Notes under the pieces: model-generated
The model's database searches: none
What the model was told of the DNA's origin: nothing
Seen by the model: the letters and a program-made list of their open reading frames with translations, nothing else
Translations under genes and position numbers: made by a program
Part shown: piece by piece, positions 27,767 to 36,622 of the stretch
How positions within the stretch are numbered: position 1 is the stretch's first letter
How the letters are laid out: every line of letters starts with the position of its first letter
Assembly (NCBI RefSeq): GCF_000411975.1
Contig: NZ_ASXG01000045.1
Span: 81,459 to 145,458 of the forward strand
Direction of reading: 5' to 3'
Source: Amycolatopsis orientalis DSM 43388
Lineage (GTDB): Bacteria > Actinomycetota > Actinomycetes > Mycobacteriales > Pseudonocardiaceae
Length of the DNA: 64,000 bases

Positions 27767-29031
27767 ACACCGCCGCGACCAAACCGCGCAGCGGTACCGG
27801 CACGCGCCGCGCCGTCGCCGCGGCCGTTATCGGAAACGCGCTGGAATGGTTCGACATCGCCGTCTACGCGTTGATGGCGAGCTATATCGGCAAAACCTTC
27901 TTCCCCAGCCACAATCCCGCCATCGAACTGGTGGAAGCGTACGCCGTCTTCGGCATCACCTTCCTGATCCGGCCGCTGGGCGCGCTGGTCCTCGGCTCGT
28001 ACGCCGACCGCCGCGGCCGCAGGCGCGCGCTGGTGGTGACCATCCGGCTGATGGTCGCCGGCACCTTCCTGCTTGCGGTCCTGCCGGGGTACGACACGAT
28101 CGGCGGGTTCGCGCCGATCGGCGTCATCGTCGCCCGGCTCCTGCAAGGATTCGCGGCCGGCGGCGAGTTCGGCGCGGCGACGTCGTTCCTGATCGAGCAC
28201 GACGGACGGCGCAAGGGATTCCTCGGCAGTTTCCAGTTCGCCAGCCAGGGACTGGCGACGCTGCTTTCCTCGGGGTTCGCCGCCGGGCTGACCGCGCTGC
28301 TGCCCGCCGCCGAGATGACCTCGTGGGGCTGGCGGGTCCCGTTCGTGTTCGGCCTGCTGGTCGGCCCGGTCGGTTACTACCTGCGCCGGCACGTCGACGA
28401 GACCCCGCGTCCGAAGGAGGAGCGGCCGCGGTCGGCGGTGCGCGAGATGTTCCGGCGAAATTGGGGCGGACTGCTGATCGCCGGCGGCGCGCTGGTGGTT
28501 TCGACGTCGCTGAACTTCATCCTGCAGTCGCTGCCCGCGTTCGCCGTCAAGAACCTCGGGCTGGACGCGTCGGCCTCGTTCGCCGCGCTGCTGATCACTT
28601 CGGTGCTGCTCACCCTGGTGCCGCCGGTGGCCGGCCTGCTGTCGGACCGTTACGGACGGGTCCGGATGATGGCCGGCGCGGCCGTGTTGATCGGGATTTC
28701 GGTGGTGCCGCTGTACCTGTGGGTCACGTCGGCACGATCGTTCGCCGTGCTGGCCGTCGCGATGGCGGTGCTCGGCTTGCTGAAGGCGGTCTACTTTGGA
28801 CCGTTGCCCGCGGTGATGGCGGACGCGTTCCCCGCGCGGACGCGAGCGACCGGCCTGGCCTTCAGCTACAACACCGCGGTCGGCGCCTTCGGCGGGTTCA
28901 CGCCGGCGATCGCCACCGCACTGGTCGCCGCCACCGGCTCGCCGGTTTCGCCGGGCTTCTACCTGGTGGCGACCGCCGCGGTCAGCCTCGCCGCGTTGTT
29001 CGCCGCTCACCGGACCCGCGGGATCCGGTGA
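27763..29031 (+). CDS. MFS transporter of the metabolite:H+ symporter (MHS) type
   Basis: The 422-residue protein has twelve predicted membrane spans and the MHS start AAVIGNALEWFDIAVYALMA, with the MFS loop GSYADRRGRRRAL between spans 2 and 3 and LSDRYGRVRMM between 8 and 9. It starts within the stop of the peptidase gene behind AAAGGAGGTG. The relatives ProP, KgtP and ShiA import organic acids or betaines; here it probably imports the substrate of the M20 enzyme. Confidence 0.93.
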   Translation: MNTAATKPRSGTGTRRAVAAAVIGNALEWFDIAVYALMASYIGKTFFPSHNPAIELVEAYAVFGITFLIRPLGALVLGSYADRRGRRRALVVTIRLMVAGTFLLAVLPGYDTIGGFAPIGVIVARLLQGFAAGGEFGAATSFLIEHDGRRKGFLGSFQFASQGLATLLSSGFAAGLTALLPAAEMTSWGWRVPFVFGLLVGPVGYYLRRHVDETPRPKEERPRSAVREMFRRNWGGLLIAGGALVVSTSLNFILQSLPAFAVKNLGLDASASFAALLITSVLLTLVPPVAGLLSDRYGRVRMMAGAAVLIGISVVPLYLWVTSARSFAVLAVAMAVLGLLKAVYFGPLPAVMADAFPARTRATGLAFSYNTAVGAFGGFTPAIATALVAATGSPVSPGFYLVATAAVSLAALFAAHRTRGIR

Positions 29032-29038
29032 GCGGCGA
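29000..29038. terminator. Bidirectional terminator between the MHS transporter and DUF779 genes
   Basis: 15-bp arms (core GCCGCTCACCGGA and its complement) with a 9-nt loop span the transporter stop codon and end 4 bp before the convergent DUF779 stop. Confidence 0.75.
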
Positions 29039-29041
29039 GCC

Positions 29042-29413
29042 TTATCCGTTCAGCTCGGCCGACTCCTCGTCGCTGAGCAACCGAGACCGGATGAGGAACC
29101 GCACCCCCTCCGGCGCCTCCAGCGAAAACCCGCTGCCCCGCCCCGGCACCACATCGATCGTCAGATGCGTGTGCCGCCAGTATTCGAACTGCGGTCCGGA
29201 CATCCAGACCGGCACCGCGTCGATGCCTTCCACCGTCAGGTCGCCCAGATGCACGTCGCGGGACCCGACCTGGAATTCGCCGGCCGGGTAGCACATCGGG
29301 GCGCTGCCGTCGCAGCATCCGCCGGACTGGTGGAACATCACCGGTCCGTGGACTGGCACCAGCCGCCGCAGCAGGTCGGCGGCGGCCGGGGTCAGGTCCA
29401 CCCGCCGCGGCAT
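29042..29413 (-). CDS. DUF779 protein, partner of the aldehyde dehydrogenase
   Basis: The 123-residue protein belongs to DUF779, a family regularly encoded with acetaldehyde/AcoD-type aldehyde dehydrogenases. It has the conserved cysteine cluster HQSGGCCDGSAPMC (about 28-41) and the histidine pair in EYWRHTHLTIDV, which look like metal-binding positions. The ATG overlaps the dehydrogenase stop (ATGA), so both are translated from one mRNA. The exact role is unknown; it is proposed to help the dehydrogenase or bind metal. Confidence 0.92.
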   Translation of the reverse strand: MPRRVDLTPAAADLLRRLVPVHGPVMFHQSGGCCDGSAPMCYPAGEFQVGSRDVHLGDLTVEGIDAVPVWMSGPQFEYWRHTHLTIDVVPGRGSGFSLEAPEGVRFLIRSRLLSDEESAELNG

Positions 29414-30936
29414 CAGAAGAAGCCCAGCGCCTGGTCGGAGTAGGAAACCAGCATGTTCTTCGTCTGCTGGTAGTGGTCCAGCATCATCTTGTGGGTCTCC
29501 CGGCCGATGCCGGACGCCTTGTAGCCGCCGAAGGCCGCGTGCGCCGGGTAGGCGTGGTAGTTGTTCACCCACACGCGGCCGGCCTGGATGTCGCGGCCCG
29601 CGCGGTAGGCGGTGTTGCCGTCGCGGGACCAGACGCCGGCACCGAGGCCGTACAGGGTGTCGTTGGCGATCTTGAGCGCGTCGTCGTAGTCGTCGAACTT
29701 CGCCACGGACACCACCGGGCCGAAGATCTCCTCCTGGAAGATGCGCATCTTGTTGTCGCCCTCGAACACCGTCGGCTGCACGTAGTAGCCGCCGGACAGG
29801 TCGCCGCCGAGGTCGGACTGTTCCCCGCCGGTGAGCACCTTCGCGCCTTCCTGCTTGCCGATGTCGATGTAGGACAGGATTTTCTCGAGCTGGTCGTTCG
29901 AGGCCTGCGCGCCGATCATCGTCTCGGTGTCGAGCGGGTTGCCCTGCTTGATCTTCTTCACGCGCTCGACCGCGTCGCCGAGGAACCGGTCGTAGATGCC
30001 GGCCTGGATCAGCGCGCGCGACGGGCAGGTGCAGACCTCGCCCTGGTTCAGCGCGAAGAGCGCGAACCCTTCCTGCGCCTTGTCGTAGAACGCGTCGTTG
30101 GCCGCGGCGACGTCGTCGAAGAAGATGTTCGGGCTCTTGCCGCCCAGTTCGACGGTCACCGGGATGATGTTTTCGCTGGCGTACTGCAGGATCAGCCGCC
30201 CGGTCGTGGTCTCGCCGGTGAACGCGACCTTGCGCACGCGGTTGCTCGAGGCCAGCGGTTTGCCCGCCTCGACGCCGAATCCGTTCACGACGTTCAGCAC
30301 GCCCGGCGGGATCAGGTCGCCGATGATCGACAGCAGCAGGTGGATCGACGCCGGGGTCTGCTCGGCGGGCTTGAGCACGATCGCGTTGCCCGCGGCCAGC
30401 GCCGGGGCGAGCTTCCAGACCGCCATCAGCAGCGGGAAGTTCCACGGGATGATCTGGCCGACGACGCCGAGCGGCTCGTGGAAGTGGTAGGCGACGGTGT
30501 TGTCGTCGATCTGCGAGATACCGCCTTCCTGGGCGCGCAGCGCGCCGGCGAAGTAGCGGAAGTGGTCGATCGCGAGCGGAATGTCCGCGGCGAGCGTCTC
30601 GCGGACCGGCTTGCCGTTCTCCCAGGACTCGGCGACCGCGATCTTCTCGAGGTTCTGCTCCATCCGGTCGGCGATCTTGAGCAGGATGTTCGCGCGTTCC
30701 TCGGGCGAGGTGCGGCCCCACGCGGGCGCGGCGCCCTCGGCCGCGTCGAGCGCCCGGTCGATGTCGGCCGCCGTCCCGCGGGCGATCTCGGTGAAGGTCT
30801 TCCCGGTCACCGGCGTCGGGTTCTCGAAGTACTGCCCGCCGGCCGGCGCGACGTACTCGCCGCCGATGTAGTGGTCGTAGCGGGTCTCGTAGTCGACGAC
30901 GGAGCCGTCGGTGTTCGGTGCGGCGTATACGGCCAT
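29413..30936 (-). CDS. NAD-dependent aldehyde dehydrogenase (AcoD/ExaC-like)
   Basis: The 507-residue enzyme oxidises an aliphatic aldehyde, probably acetaldehyde, to the acid. It has [26 protein letters not shown], the catalytic glutamate in [12 protein letters not shown] and the nucleophilic cysteine in [13 protein letters not shown]. The length is standard. It is followed by DUF779 in the same operon and faces a GAF-domain regulator, the known arrangement for ethanol or acetoin catabolism in related bacteria. Confidence 0.94.
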   Translation of the reverse strand: MAVYAAPNTDGSVVDYETRYDHYIGGEYVAPAGGQYFENPTPVTGKTFTEIARGTAADIDRALDAAEGAAPAWGRTSPEERANILLKIADRMEQNLEKIAVAESWENGKPVRETLAADIPLAIDHFRYFAGALRAQEGGISQIDDNTVAYHFHEPLGVVGQIIPWNFPLLMAVWKLAPALAAGNAIVLKPAEQTPASIHLLLSIIGDLIPPGVLNVVNGFGVEAGKPLASSNRVRKVAFTGETTTGRLILQYASENIIPVTVELGGKSPNIFFDDVAAANDAFYDKAQEGFALFALNQGEVCTCPSRALIQAGIYDRFLGDAVERVKKIKQGNPLDTETMIGAQASNDQLEKILSYIDIGKQEGAKVLTGGEQSDLGGDLSGGYYVQPTVFEGDNKMRIFQEEIFGPVVSVAKFDDYDDALKIANDTLYGLGAGVWSRDGNTAYRAGRDIQAGRVWVNNYHAYPAHAAFGGYKASGIGRETHKMMLDHYQQTKNMLVSYSDQALGFF

Positions 30937-30987
30937 CTTGCCCTGCCTCGTTGCTGGTCGGTGACGGTCGGCGGCGACCGTAGGCCG

Positions 30988-31011
30988 GGCAACGTTGCGC
31001 CGACGTTGCAG
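30988..31011. promoter_or_regulatory. Regulator site candidate between aldehyde dehydrogenase and GAF regulator
   Basis: The palindrome GCAACGTTGC is followed by a second half-site ACGTTGC, giving repeated GCAACGT units in both orientations within 24 bp of the divergent promoter region. Confidence 0.45.
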
Positions 31012-31042
31012 CCTTGTGACCAGGGTCTCTACTCTCGTCCAC

Positions 31043-32515
31043 GTGGCAGAGCCGCCCGAACCCGATCTGCTGCGCGACCCCGAGTCGTACGCGCAGCTGC
31101 TCCGGCACGTCCGCGAGGCGGTGCTGTCCGGGGCCACCGCGCCGCGCTCGCCGCGCTCGGTGGTGTCGGCGTCGTGGGAACGCTCGCTGGCCGCGCACGT
31201 CGATCCGGACGCCGGCGAAGCCCCGCTGATCTGCGAGGCGGACGAACTCACCGAGCTGCGCGCGGAACATCCGCTGGCCCCCGTGCTGCCATTGCTGCGC
31301 GAGATGCTGGTGAGCATCGCCGACGACGCCGAGCACATGATGATCGTGACCGACGCGAACGGGCTCATCCTGTGGCGCGAGGGCGCGAGCGGCGTGCTGC
31401 TGCGCGCGGACCAGGTCGCGCTCACCGAGGGCACGCGGTGGAGCGAAGAGGCGATCGGCACGAACGCGATGGGCACCACCCTCGCCACCGGGAAGCCGGT
31501 GCAGATCTACTCCGCTGAACACCTCGTGCGCCGCTACCACACCTGGACCTGTGCGGCGGCGCCCGTACGCGACCCGGACACCGGCGCGCTGCTCGGCTCG
31601 ATCGACGTCAGCGGTCCGCTTCGGACGGTGCATCCGGCGATGTTGTCGCTGGTCACCGCCACCGCACAGCTTGCCGAGGGACGGCTGCGGGCCCAGCTGG
31701 CGGTCCGCGACGAGAAGCTGCGGCGGGCGAACATGCCGCATCTGGCGTCGTTGCGCGGCCAGCCCGGCGCGCTCCTTTCCGCCGGCGGACGGGTGCTGGC
31801 CGCCGAAGCGTGCACCCTTCCGTCCACTGTGGAGGTACGGAAGGGCGGCGGCACCGTAACGCTGCCGGACGGCCGGATCGCCACCGTCGACCCGCTGGAC
31901 GAGGGCTACCTGCTGCGGATCGCCACGTCCGGCTCCGCGACCCGGCGGCGGTTGTCCCTCGAATACCTCACCGATGGCCCCGGCTCGACCACTTTGGACG
32001 GTCGCGACATCCCGTTCACCTTGCGGCACGCCGAATTGCTGACCCTGCTGGCGCTGCAGCCGCGCGGTCTGTCGGCGGAGAAGCTGGCGTTGCAGCTGTA
32101 CGGCGAGTCGGGCAATCCGGTGACCGTGCGCGCCGAGATCCACCGGTTGCGCACCCAGCTCGGCACGGGGGTGTTGCAGACGCGCCCGTACCGCCTCGCG
32201 GCCACCGTGGACGCGGATTTCCTGCGTACCAAAGCCGCCGTGCGCGCCGGGGACGCCGCGGCGGCGGTCCGATCGTTCCAGGGCCCGCTGCTCGCGGAGT
32301 CGGAATCGCCCGCGATCCTGGAGGAACGCGAGTCGATCAGCGCGCAGGTCCGGCAGCTGGCGTTGAACAGCGGGGACGCGGACACGTTGTACGCGTTCTG
32401 GGAAACGTCCTGCGGCGCGGACGATCTGGCGATTCTGGACGCGTTGTGCGCGGTGCTCGCCCCGTCGGACCCGCGGTTGGCGGCGGTGCGGACTCACCGG
32501 GCCCGGCTGGGCTGA
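31043..32515 (+). CDS. GAF-domain transcriptional regulator (AcoR-like, without AAA+ domain)
   Basis: The 490-residue protein has a GAF sensor (about 70-200, [39 protein letters not shown]) like that of AcoR activators. It lacks the sigma-54-binding AAA+ domain and Fis helix. Instead the C-terminal part (about 310-390, [33 protein letters not shown]) looks like an OmpR/SARP-type winged helix. This fits a sigma-70-only actinomycete. The GTG at 31043 lies 7 nt behind TACTCT (31030-31035); a GTG at 31016 is possible. It probably activates the divergent dehydrogenase operon. Confidence 0.87.
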   Translation: MAEPPEPDLLRDPESYAQLLRHVREAVLSGATAPRSPRSVVSASWERSLAAHVDPDAGEAPLICEADELTELRAEHPLAPVLPLLREMLVSIADDAEHMMIVTDANGLILWREGASGVLLRADQVALTEGTRWSEEAIGTNAMGTTLATGKPVQIYSAEHLVRRYHTWTCAAAPVRDPDTGALLGSIDVSGPLRTVHPAMLSLVTATAQLAEGRLRAQLAVRDEKLRRANMPHLASLRGQPGALLSAGGRVLAAEACTLPSTVEVRKGGGTVTLPDGRIATVDPLDEGYLLRIATSGSATRRRLSLEYLTDGPGSTTLDGRDIPFTLRHAELLTLLALQPRGLSAEKLALQLYGESGNPVTVRAEIHRLRTQLGTGVLQTRPYRLAATVDADFLRTKAAVRAGDAAAAVRSFQGPLLAESESPAILEERESISAQVRQLALNSGDADTLYAFWETSCGADDLAILDALCAVLAPSDPRLAAVRTHRARLG

Positions 32516-32518
32516 TTC

Positions 32519-33430
32519 CTACCGCGCCGCAGCGGTTTCCCGGATGGCCTCGTCCACCGGAGCCGGATAGTTCAGCTCCAGATACAGCTCCCGCAACAAC
32601 AACCCGTCCAGGTGCTGCACCGTCAGCCCCGGCTGCTTCCCGCTCAGCCCGTTGAGGAACCCGCCGAGTTTGAACGCGCCGCGCACCGGCCAGGACGGCA
32701 TCGACCGGACGCGGCGCGGGCACCCCGCCGCCGCGGCCAGCCGGGCGAACATGTCCGCCCACCGCAGATTTTCCTCCGCCACCGGGAGATCCGCTCCCGA
32801 CGCGTGTTCCAGCGCGTCCACCGTCGCCACGCCAACCCCGCGCGCACTCGTCGCCGCAGTCCCGCCAGGCGGCGCGAATAGCGGCGAGTTGGAGCGAACC
32901 CACTTCACGATCGGCACCGACCACTGCGGCACCCGGTCCTCCGCGACCCCGAACACGAACGGCACCTCGATCACCGCCACCGGCAACCCGGGACCCGCCG
33001 TCTCGCGGGCGACGCGGGCCTGCTCCAGCCGACTACGCACGTACGGATGCTTCGCAGCCAACCCCCACTCGGGGTGTACGCGGTCGAAGTACGTGTAGTA
33101 CGACCCAAGCACCGCCGCCCGCGTACAGCCCGCTTCGCGCGCCGCGCGCAACAACGCCGCTACAGGTGCGACGTTGCCCGCGCGCAACCGAGGCTCAACC
33201 GGACCGCGTCCAACCGCACGGTCGTCCATACCGCCCGCGAAGACGACGCCGTCGTGTCCGTGGAGCACTTCGCACAGTTCGTCGTGCGAAGCCTTCGAGA
33301 CGTCGAGCGTCCGGTCGACGCCCTCGCGTGCCGTGCGTGCGATCGCGGTCGTCTCGTGCCCGCGTTTCCGCAGTTCCTCGAGCACGTGCTGACCTAGCAG
33401 GCCACTGCCGCCCACTACCAAGATCTTCAT
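32519..33430 (-). CDS. NAD(P)-binding Rossmann-fold oxidoreductase (atypical SDR/epimerase-like)
   Basis: The 303-residue protein begins with MKILVVGGSGLLGQHVLEEL, the GxxGxxG of extended or atypical SDRs, and shows VVFAGGMDD and a Tyr-rich segment GSYYTYFDRVHPEWGLAAKHPYV, split here only for reference, that could hold the YxxxK-like residues. The C-terminal part is lineage-specific. Substrate unknown; it converges on the GAF regulator gene with a 3-bp gap and has no operon partner. Confidence 0.85.
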   Translation of the reverse strand: MKILVVGGSGLLGQHVLEELRKRGHETTAIARTAREGVDRTLDVSKASHDELCEVLHGHDGVVFAGGMDDRAVGRGPVEPRLRAGNVAPVAALLRAAREAGCTRAAVLGSYYTYFDRVHPEWGLAAKHPYVRSRLEQARVARETAGPGLPVAVIEVPFVFGVAEDRVPQWSVPIVKWVRSNSPLFAPPGGTAATSARGVGVATVDALEHASGADLPVAEENLRWADMFARLAAAAGCPRRVRSMPSWPVRGAFKLGGFLNGLSGKQPGLTVQHLDGLLLRELYLELNYPAPVDEAIRETAAAR

Positions 33431-33511
33431 GCCGCGTCCGGTTGTCCGTGGAGGTCTGAGCTGGCCACGTCCGCGAGTCTGGCACGCCCGCCGCGCGGGT
33501 CCGCCGAGACG

Positions 33512-34492
33512 TCACGGTTCGAGATCGACGACGCCCTTGCCGGTCGCGATGTCGAACGGCACGGACGCCTGGTCGTGGACGATCACCCAGTCGCCGCCGG
33601 TCTTCCGGAAGACAAAGGTGGCCCGGACCCACATGCCGATCACCTCGGTTCCGTCGCGCAGCAGCCCGCTCACGCGCCCGAAACCGTGGCCGACGGCCAG
33701 GTCCGCGCCCACGGTGACGGTCAGGTCGCGGACCTCGTAGTCCACCTTTTCGAAGAGCGTGAACACCTTCTCCCAGTTCTTCAGCTTCGCGTCGACGCCC
33801 ACGTGCTGCAGCGGCGGCTCAACGTCAAAGGAAACGACGTCCGGGGCGTAGACGCCCTTCAGGCCTTCGGGGTCCTTCGCCCGCAACGACTCGATGATCT
33901 TGTCGATGCGACCCCTGATCTCGGCTTCTTCCCCTTCCCGTCGCGCCCGTACCGAAGCGAGCGCGGTGCTCCACCGGACGACGTGGTCCAGCATCGTGTC
34001 CAGCGCCGCGACGTTGTACTCGCCCGGTTTGAAGACCTCGCCCTCGAACTCTGTGGCCAGCGGCAGAGTGACCTGAGGGGCCACGTCGGCCACCTGAATC
34101 GCCCCGCAGACCAGCCGCAGCTGCTCGACCGCGCGAGCCCCGCCGACGCCGCCGTACGAGACGAAGCCGGCCGCCTTGTCGTTCCACTCGAAGTACACGG
34201 TGTCCATGGCATTCTTGAGCACGCCGGGCGCGGAGTGGTTGTACTCCGGCGTGACCAGCACGAACCCGTCGAACGAGCCGAGGACGGCGGCCCAGGCCCG
34301 CGTGTGCTCGAACCGGTAGCCGCCCGGTGCCATCGGCGGCTCGTCGAGGTGCGGCAGCGGGTGGTCGCGCAGGTCGACGAGCTCGAACTCGGCGTCCGTG
34401 CGCCGGGCCGCCGTCTCGTACACCCATCGCGCGACCTGGTCCCCCTTGCGGCCCGGGCGGGTGCTGCCGAGCACGATTCCGATTCTGATCAT
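33512..34492 (-). CDS. Fusion: NADPH-dependent FMN reductase + SnoaL-like domain
   Basis: Residues 1-190 form a flavodoxin-like NADPH-dependent FMN reductase (MIRIGIVLGSTRPGRKGDQVA, VLVTPEYNHSAPGVLKNAMD). Residues about 195-326 form a SnoaL/NTF2-like domain (IIESLRAKDPEGLKGVYAPD to WVIVHDQASVPFD). The combination in one chain is uncommon. It starts with ATG behind GGGGAG and is divergent from an ECF41 sigma factor that carries its own SnoaL domain. In ECF41 loci the neighbour is usually an oxidoreductase, epimerase or carboxymuconolactone decarboxylase that is the sigma target, so this gene is the likely target. Confidence 0.9.
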   Translation of the reverse strand: MIRIGIVLGSTRPGRKGDQVARWVYETAARRTDAEFELVDLRDHPLPHLDEPPMAPGGYRFEHTRAWAAVLGSFDGFVLVTPEYNHSAPGVLKNAMDTVYFEWNDKAAGFVSYGGVGGARAVEQLRLVCGAIQVADVAPQVTLPLATEFEGEVFKPGEYNVAALDTMLDHVVRWSTALASVRARREGEEAEIRGRIDKIIESLRAKDPEGLKGVYAPDVVSFDVEPPLQHVGVDAKLKNWEKVFTLFEKVDYEVRDLTVTVGADLAVGHGFGRVSGLLRDGTEVIGMWVRATFVFRKTGGDWVIVHDQASVPFDIATGKGVVDLEP

Positions 34493-34541
34493 CGTTCTCC
34501 CCTGTTCGGATGCGCCTTCGCCGGGTACGACGAGATCGCCC

Positions 34542-34569
34542 GCCGGAACGTCAGGCCTGACGTTCCGGC
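34542..34569. promoter_or_regulatory. 28-bp perfect palindrome between the FMN reductase and ECF41 genes
   Basis: The two 14-nt halves, the first GCCGGAACGTCAGG, are exact complements without spacer. Each strand carries GGAAC and CGTC words like those in ECF promoters. It may be an operator, a pair of overlapping divergent promoters, or a hairpin. Confidence 0.6.
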
Positions 34570-34591
34570 ACGCTGTGTCGTCGGAGGAGGC

Positions 34592-35476
34592 ATGACAACA
34601 CCACCGGAGCCGGTCACCGGCGAGCGCAGGCACCTGGTCAACCTCGCGTACCGGCTTCTCGGCTCGCTCGCCGAAGCCGAGGACGCCGTCCAGGAGGCCT
34701 ATGCCCGCTGGTACGCGTTGTCCCGGCCGCAGCGGGAAGCGATCTCCTCGCCCGGCGCGTGGTTGACGACGGTCGCCAGCCGCATCTGCCTCGACCTGCT
34801 CGGGTCGGCGCGGGTCCGGCGCGAGCGGTACGTGGGCGAGTGGATTCCCGAGCCGGTGCCCGACCACGCCGAGGGGGCGGGCGGCGACCCAGCCGACCGG
34901 ATCACCCTGGACGAGTCGGTCAGCATGGCGTTCCTCGTGGCGCTGGAAGCGATGACTCCGGCCCAGCGCGTCGCACTCGTGCTGCACGACGTCTTCCGCT
35001 ATTCCTTCGCCGAGGTCGCCGAGATCACCGGCCGCACGCCCGCGGCGTGCCGCGAACTGGCCTCCGCGGCCCGCCGCCGCATCCGCACGGCGCGGCCGTC
35101 CGCGACTCCGGCCGCGCACCAGGCCGGCCTGGTGCGCACCTTCAAACAGGCCTGGCAGGCCGCGGACATCGACGCCCTGATCGGCCTCCTCGACCCCGAC
35201 GCCACCTTCACCGCGGACGGCGGCGGTCTGGTCCAAGCCGCCCTGGAACCGATCAACGGCGCCGAGGCGATCGCCCGCTACCTCACCGACCTGGCCGTCC
35301 GCGGCGGCGGCTCGATGACGCTGGTGGAGCGCGCCGTCAACGGCTGGCCCGGCCTGGTCATCCGGCGCGGGGAGGAGATCTCGGCGGTGTACGCGTTCGA
35401 CGTCGCAGACGGCCGCGTCACGCACATCTGGGCCGTCCGCAACCCGCAGAAGCTCCGGCGGTGGACGGGCGGCTGA
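34592..35476 (+). CDS. ECF41-type RNA polymerase sigma factor with C-terminal SnoaL domain (SigJ-like)
   Basis: The 294-residue protein has sigma-70 region 2 (about 15-80, AYRLLGSLAEAEDAVQEAYARW) and region 4 (about 110-165, LEAMTPAQRVALVLHDVFRY). A SnoaL-like domain (about 175-294) follows. The three ECF41 hallmarks are present: WIPEP in the linker, DGGG in TADGGGLV and NPQKL in VRNPQKLRRW. In this family the C-terminal domain controls activity in place of an anti-sigma factor. ATG behind GGAGGAGG. Divergent from the probable target gene. Confidence 0.94.
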   Translation: MTTPPEPVTGERRHLVNLAYRLLGSLAEAEDAVQEAYARWYALSRPQREAISSPGAWLTTVASRICLDLLGSARVRRERYVGEWIPEPVPDHAEGAGGDPADRITLDESVSMAFLVALEAMTPAQRVALVLHDVFRYSFAEVAEITGRTPAACRELASAARRRIRTARPSATPAAHQAGLVRTFKQAWQAADIDALIGLLDPDATFTADGGGLVQAALEPINGAEAIARYLTDLAVRGGGSMTLVERAVNGWPGLVIRRGEEISAVYAFDVADGRVTHIWAVRNPQKLRRWTGG

Positions 35477-35579
35477 TTCGATGTCCCGTCCGCCTGAAGG
35501 CGTCGGCGGCCGGGCGGGCTTGATCGCCCCGAACAGCCACGAGGCGGCGGGTTCGATCACGAGTTCCAGGGATCTTCGC

Positions 35580-35620
35580 CAGATAGTAGCCATGGCTATA
35601 GTTGCCATATACTCTATCTG
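35580..35620. promoter_or_regulatory. Promoter/operator of the MarR gene
   Basis: A 12-bp palindrome TAGCCATGGCTA (35587-35598) and an outer inverted repeat CAGATAG/CTATCTG (35580-35586, 35614-35620) surround a TATACT -10 box (35608-35613) that ends 8 nt before the ATG. Autoregulation is likely. Confidence 0.65.
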
Positions 35621-35621
35621 C

Positions 35622-36062
35622 ATGGAACCAACGCTCGGGTATCTCGTCTGGCGGCTGTCGATGAAATGGCGGTCCTCCGTCGACCGGGCACTGGCCCCGC
35701 TGGGCCTGACCCACGCGCAGTACGCGGTGCTGGCGTCCCTCAGCGGTTTGTCGGCGCGTGGCCCGGAGCCGAGTCAGCGCCAGCTCGCGGACCACGCCGG
35801 CCTGGAGCCGATCTACGTCTCGAAACTGGCCAGGGCACTGGAGAACGCGAGGCTCATCGAGCGGCCGGTGCATCCGGACGATCCGCGTGCCGTCCGGCTC
35901 GTGCTGACCGACCGCGGCCGGAAGACGGTCGCCGAGGCCATCGCGATCGTGCGTTCGCTCATGACCGAGCAGACCGCCGCCATCGGCGGGCCGAACGGCA
36001 AACAGGCCAAGGAGTTCCGGGAAAACCTGCTCGCCCTGCTGGGCGAAAACCCCTCACCCTAA
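35622..36062 (+). CDS. MarR-family transcriptional regulator
   Basis: The 146-residue protein has the MarR winged helix: LTHAQYAVLASLSGL, SQRQLADHAGLEPIYVSKLARALE, and the wing RPVHPDDPRAVRLVLTDRGRK. The ATG at 35622 is preferred over the GTG-less upstream extension, which crosses the operator. The next gene follows after 10 bp, so they form an operon. The ligand is unknown. Confidence 0.93.
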   Translation: MEPTLGYLVWRLSMKWRSSVDRALAPLGLTHAQYAVLASLSGLSARGPEPSQRQLADHAGLEPIYVSKLARALENARLIERPVHPDDPRAVRLVLTDRGRKTVAEAIAIVRSLMTEQTAAIGGPNGKQAKEFRENLLALLGENPSP

Positions 36063-36072
36063 GGAATCGGAC

Positions 36073-36480
36073 ATGACCGCGTTCAACGCTCGCACCGTCG
36101 TGATCGCCGCCGCCGCTTTGACCGCGCGGCGGGACGCCATCCTCAGCCAGGCAGGGCTCGGTTTCGCGGAGTCGCTCGCACTGCGGGCCGTCGCGGCCGG
36201 ATCGGCGACGCCGGAGGAAGTGACGGCCGCCGTCGTGACGCCCAACGTGATCGACGAAGCACAGGTGTCGGCGGCGCTGGAAAGCCTCGCCACGGCGGGG
36301 TTGATCGACGGCACGATCTCCGCGACGACGAAGGGCGAGGCACTCAACGCCCAGCTCAACGCGGCCAACGCGCGTTCGGCCGCCCTGCTGCTCGACGGGA
36401 TCGACGAACGGGACCTGGCCGTCGTGACCCGGGTGCTCGATCTGATCACCGAGCGCTCGGCGACGCCTGTGGCTCTGTAG
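36073..36480 (+). CDS. Small MarR-like winged-helix protein
   Basis: The 135-residue product resembles the MarR fold in arrangement: an N-terminal helix, SLALRAVAAGSATPEEVTAAV, a recognition-helix-like DEAQVSAALESLATAGLIDG, a wing ending in TTKGEALN, and the C-terminal helix LLLDGIDERDLAVVTRVLDLI. It is weaker than the preceding MarR protein and lacks the DxR wing residues. It follows the MarR gene with AAGGAATCGGAC before the ATG. It could form a heterodimer with it or be a substrate-sensing partner; this is inference. Confidence 0.72.
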   Translation: MTAFNARTVVIAAAALTARRDAILSQAGLGFAESLALRAVAAGSATPEEVTAAVVTPNVIDEAQVSAALESLATAGLIDGTISATTKGEALNAQLNAANARSAALLLDGIDERDLAVVTRVLDLITERSATPVAL

Positions 36481-36554
36481 CCGAATTCCCTTTCTCCGCC
36501 CCTCGGGCTCCCCGACCAGCACCTCCGGACGGGACAGCGCTCACACCCCCCGGA

Positions 36555-36571
36555 GGTAGACACCGTCTACC
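36555..36571. promoter_or_regulatory. TetR operator 1 upstream of the SGNH hydrolase gene
   Basis: GGTAGAC-ACC-GTCTACC has perfect 7-bp arms. It shares the TAGAC/GTCTA core with operator 2. Confidence 0.65.
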
Positions 36572-36579
36572 TACTTTGA

Positions 36580-36592
36580 TAGACAGTGTCTA
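36580..36592. promoter_or_regulatory. TetR operator 2 upstream of the SGNH hydrolase gene
   Basis: TAGACA-G-TGTCTA is a perfect palindrome 23 bp centre to centre from operator 1. The TetR gene is the second gene of the operon, so this is probably autoregulation. Confidence 0.7.
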
Positions 36593-36622
36593 CAAGGTGA
36601 ACCAGGGGTTACGGAGAGCGGA

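Noticed and set aside
29042..32497. 1151-codon minus-strand frame crossing DUF779, aldehyde dehydrogenase and the GAF gene
   Set aside because: Only its end is the DUF779 gene; the rest is out of frame with the dehydrogenase and antisense to the regulator.
33512..35623. Single 703-residue protein joining an antisense segment to the FMN reductase
   Set aside because: The upstream 375 residues are antisense to the ECF41 gene; a good GGGGAG-ATG start exists at 34492.
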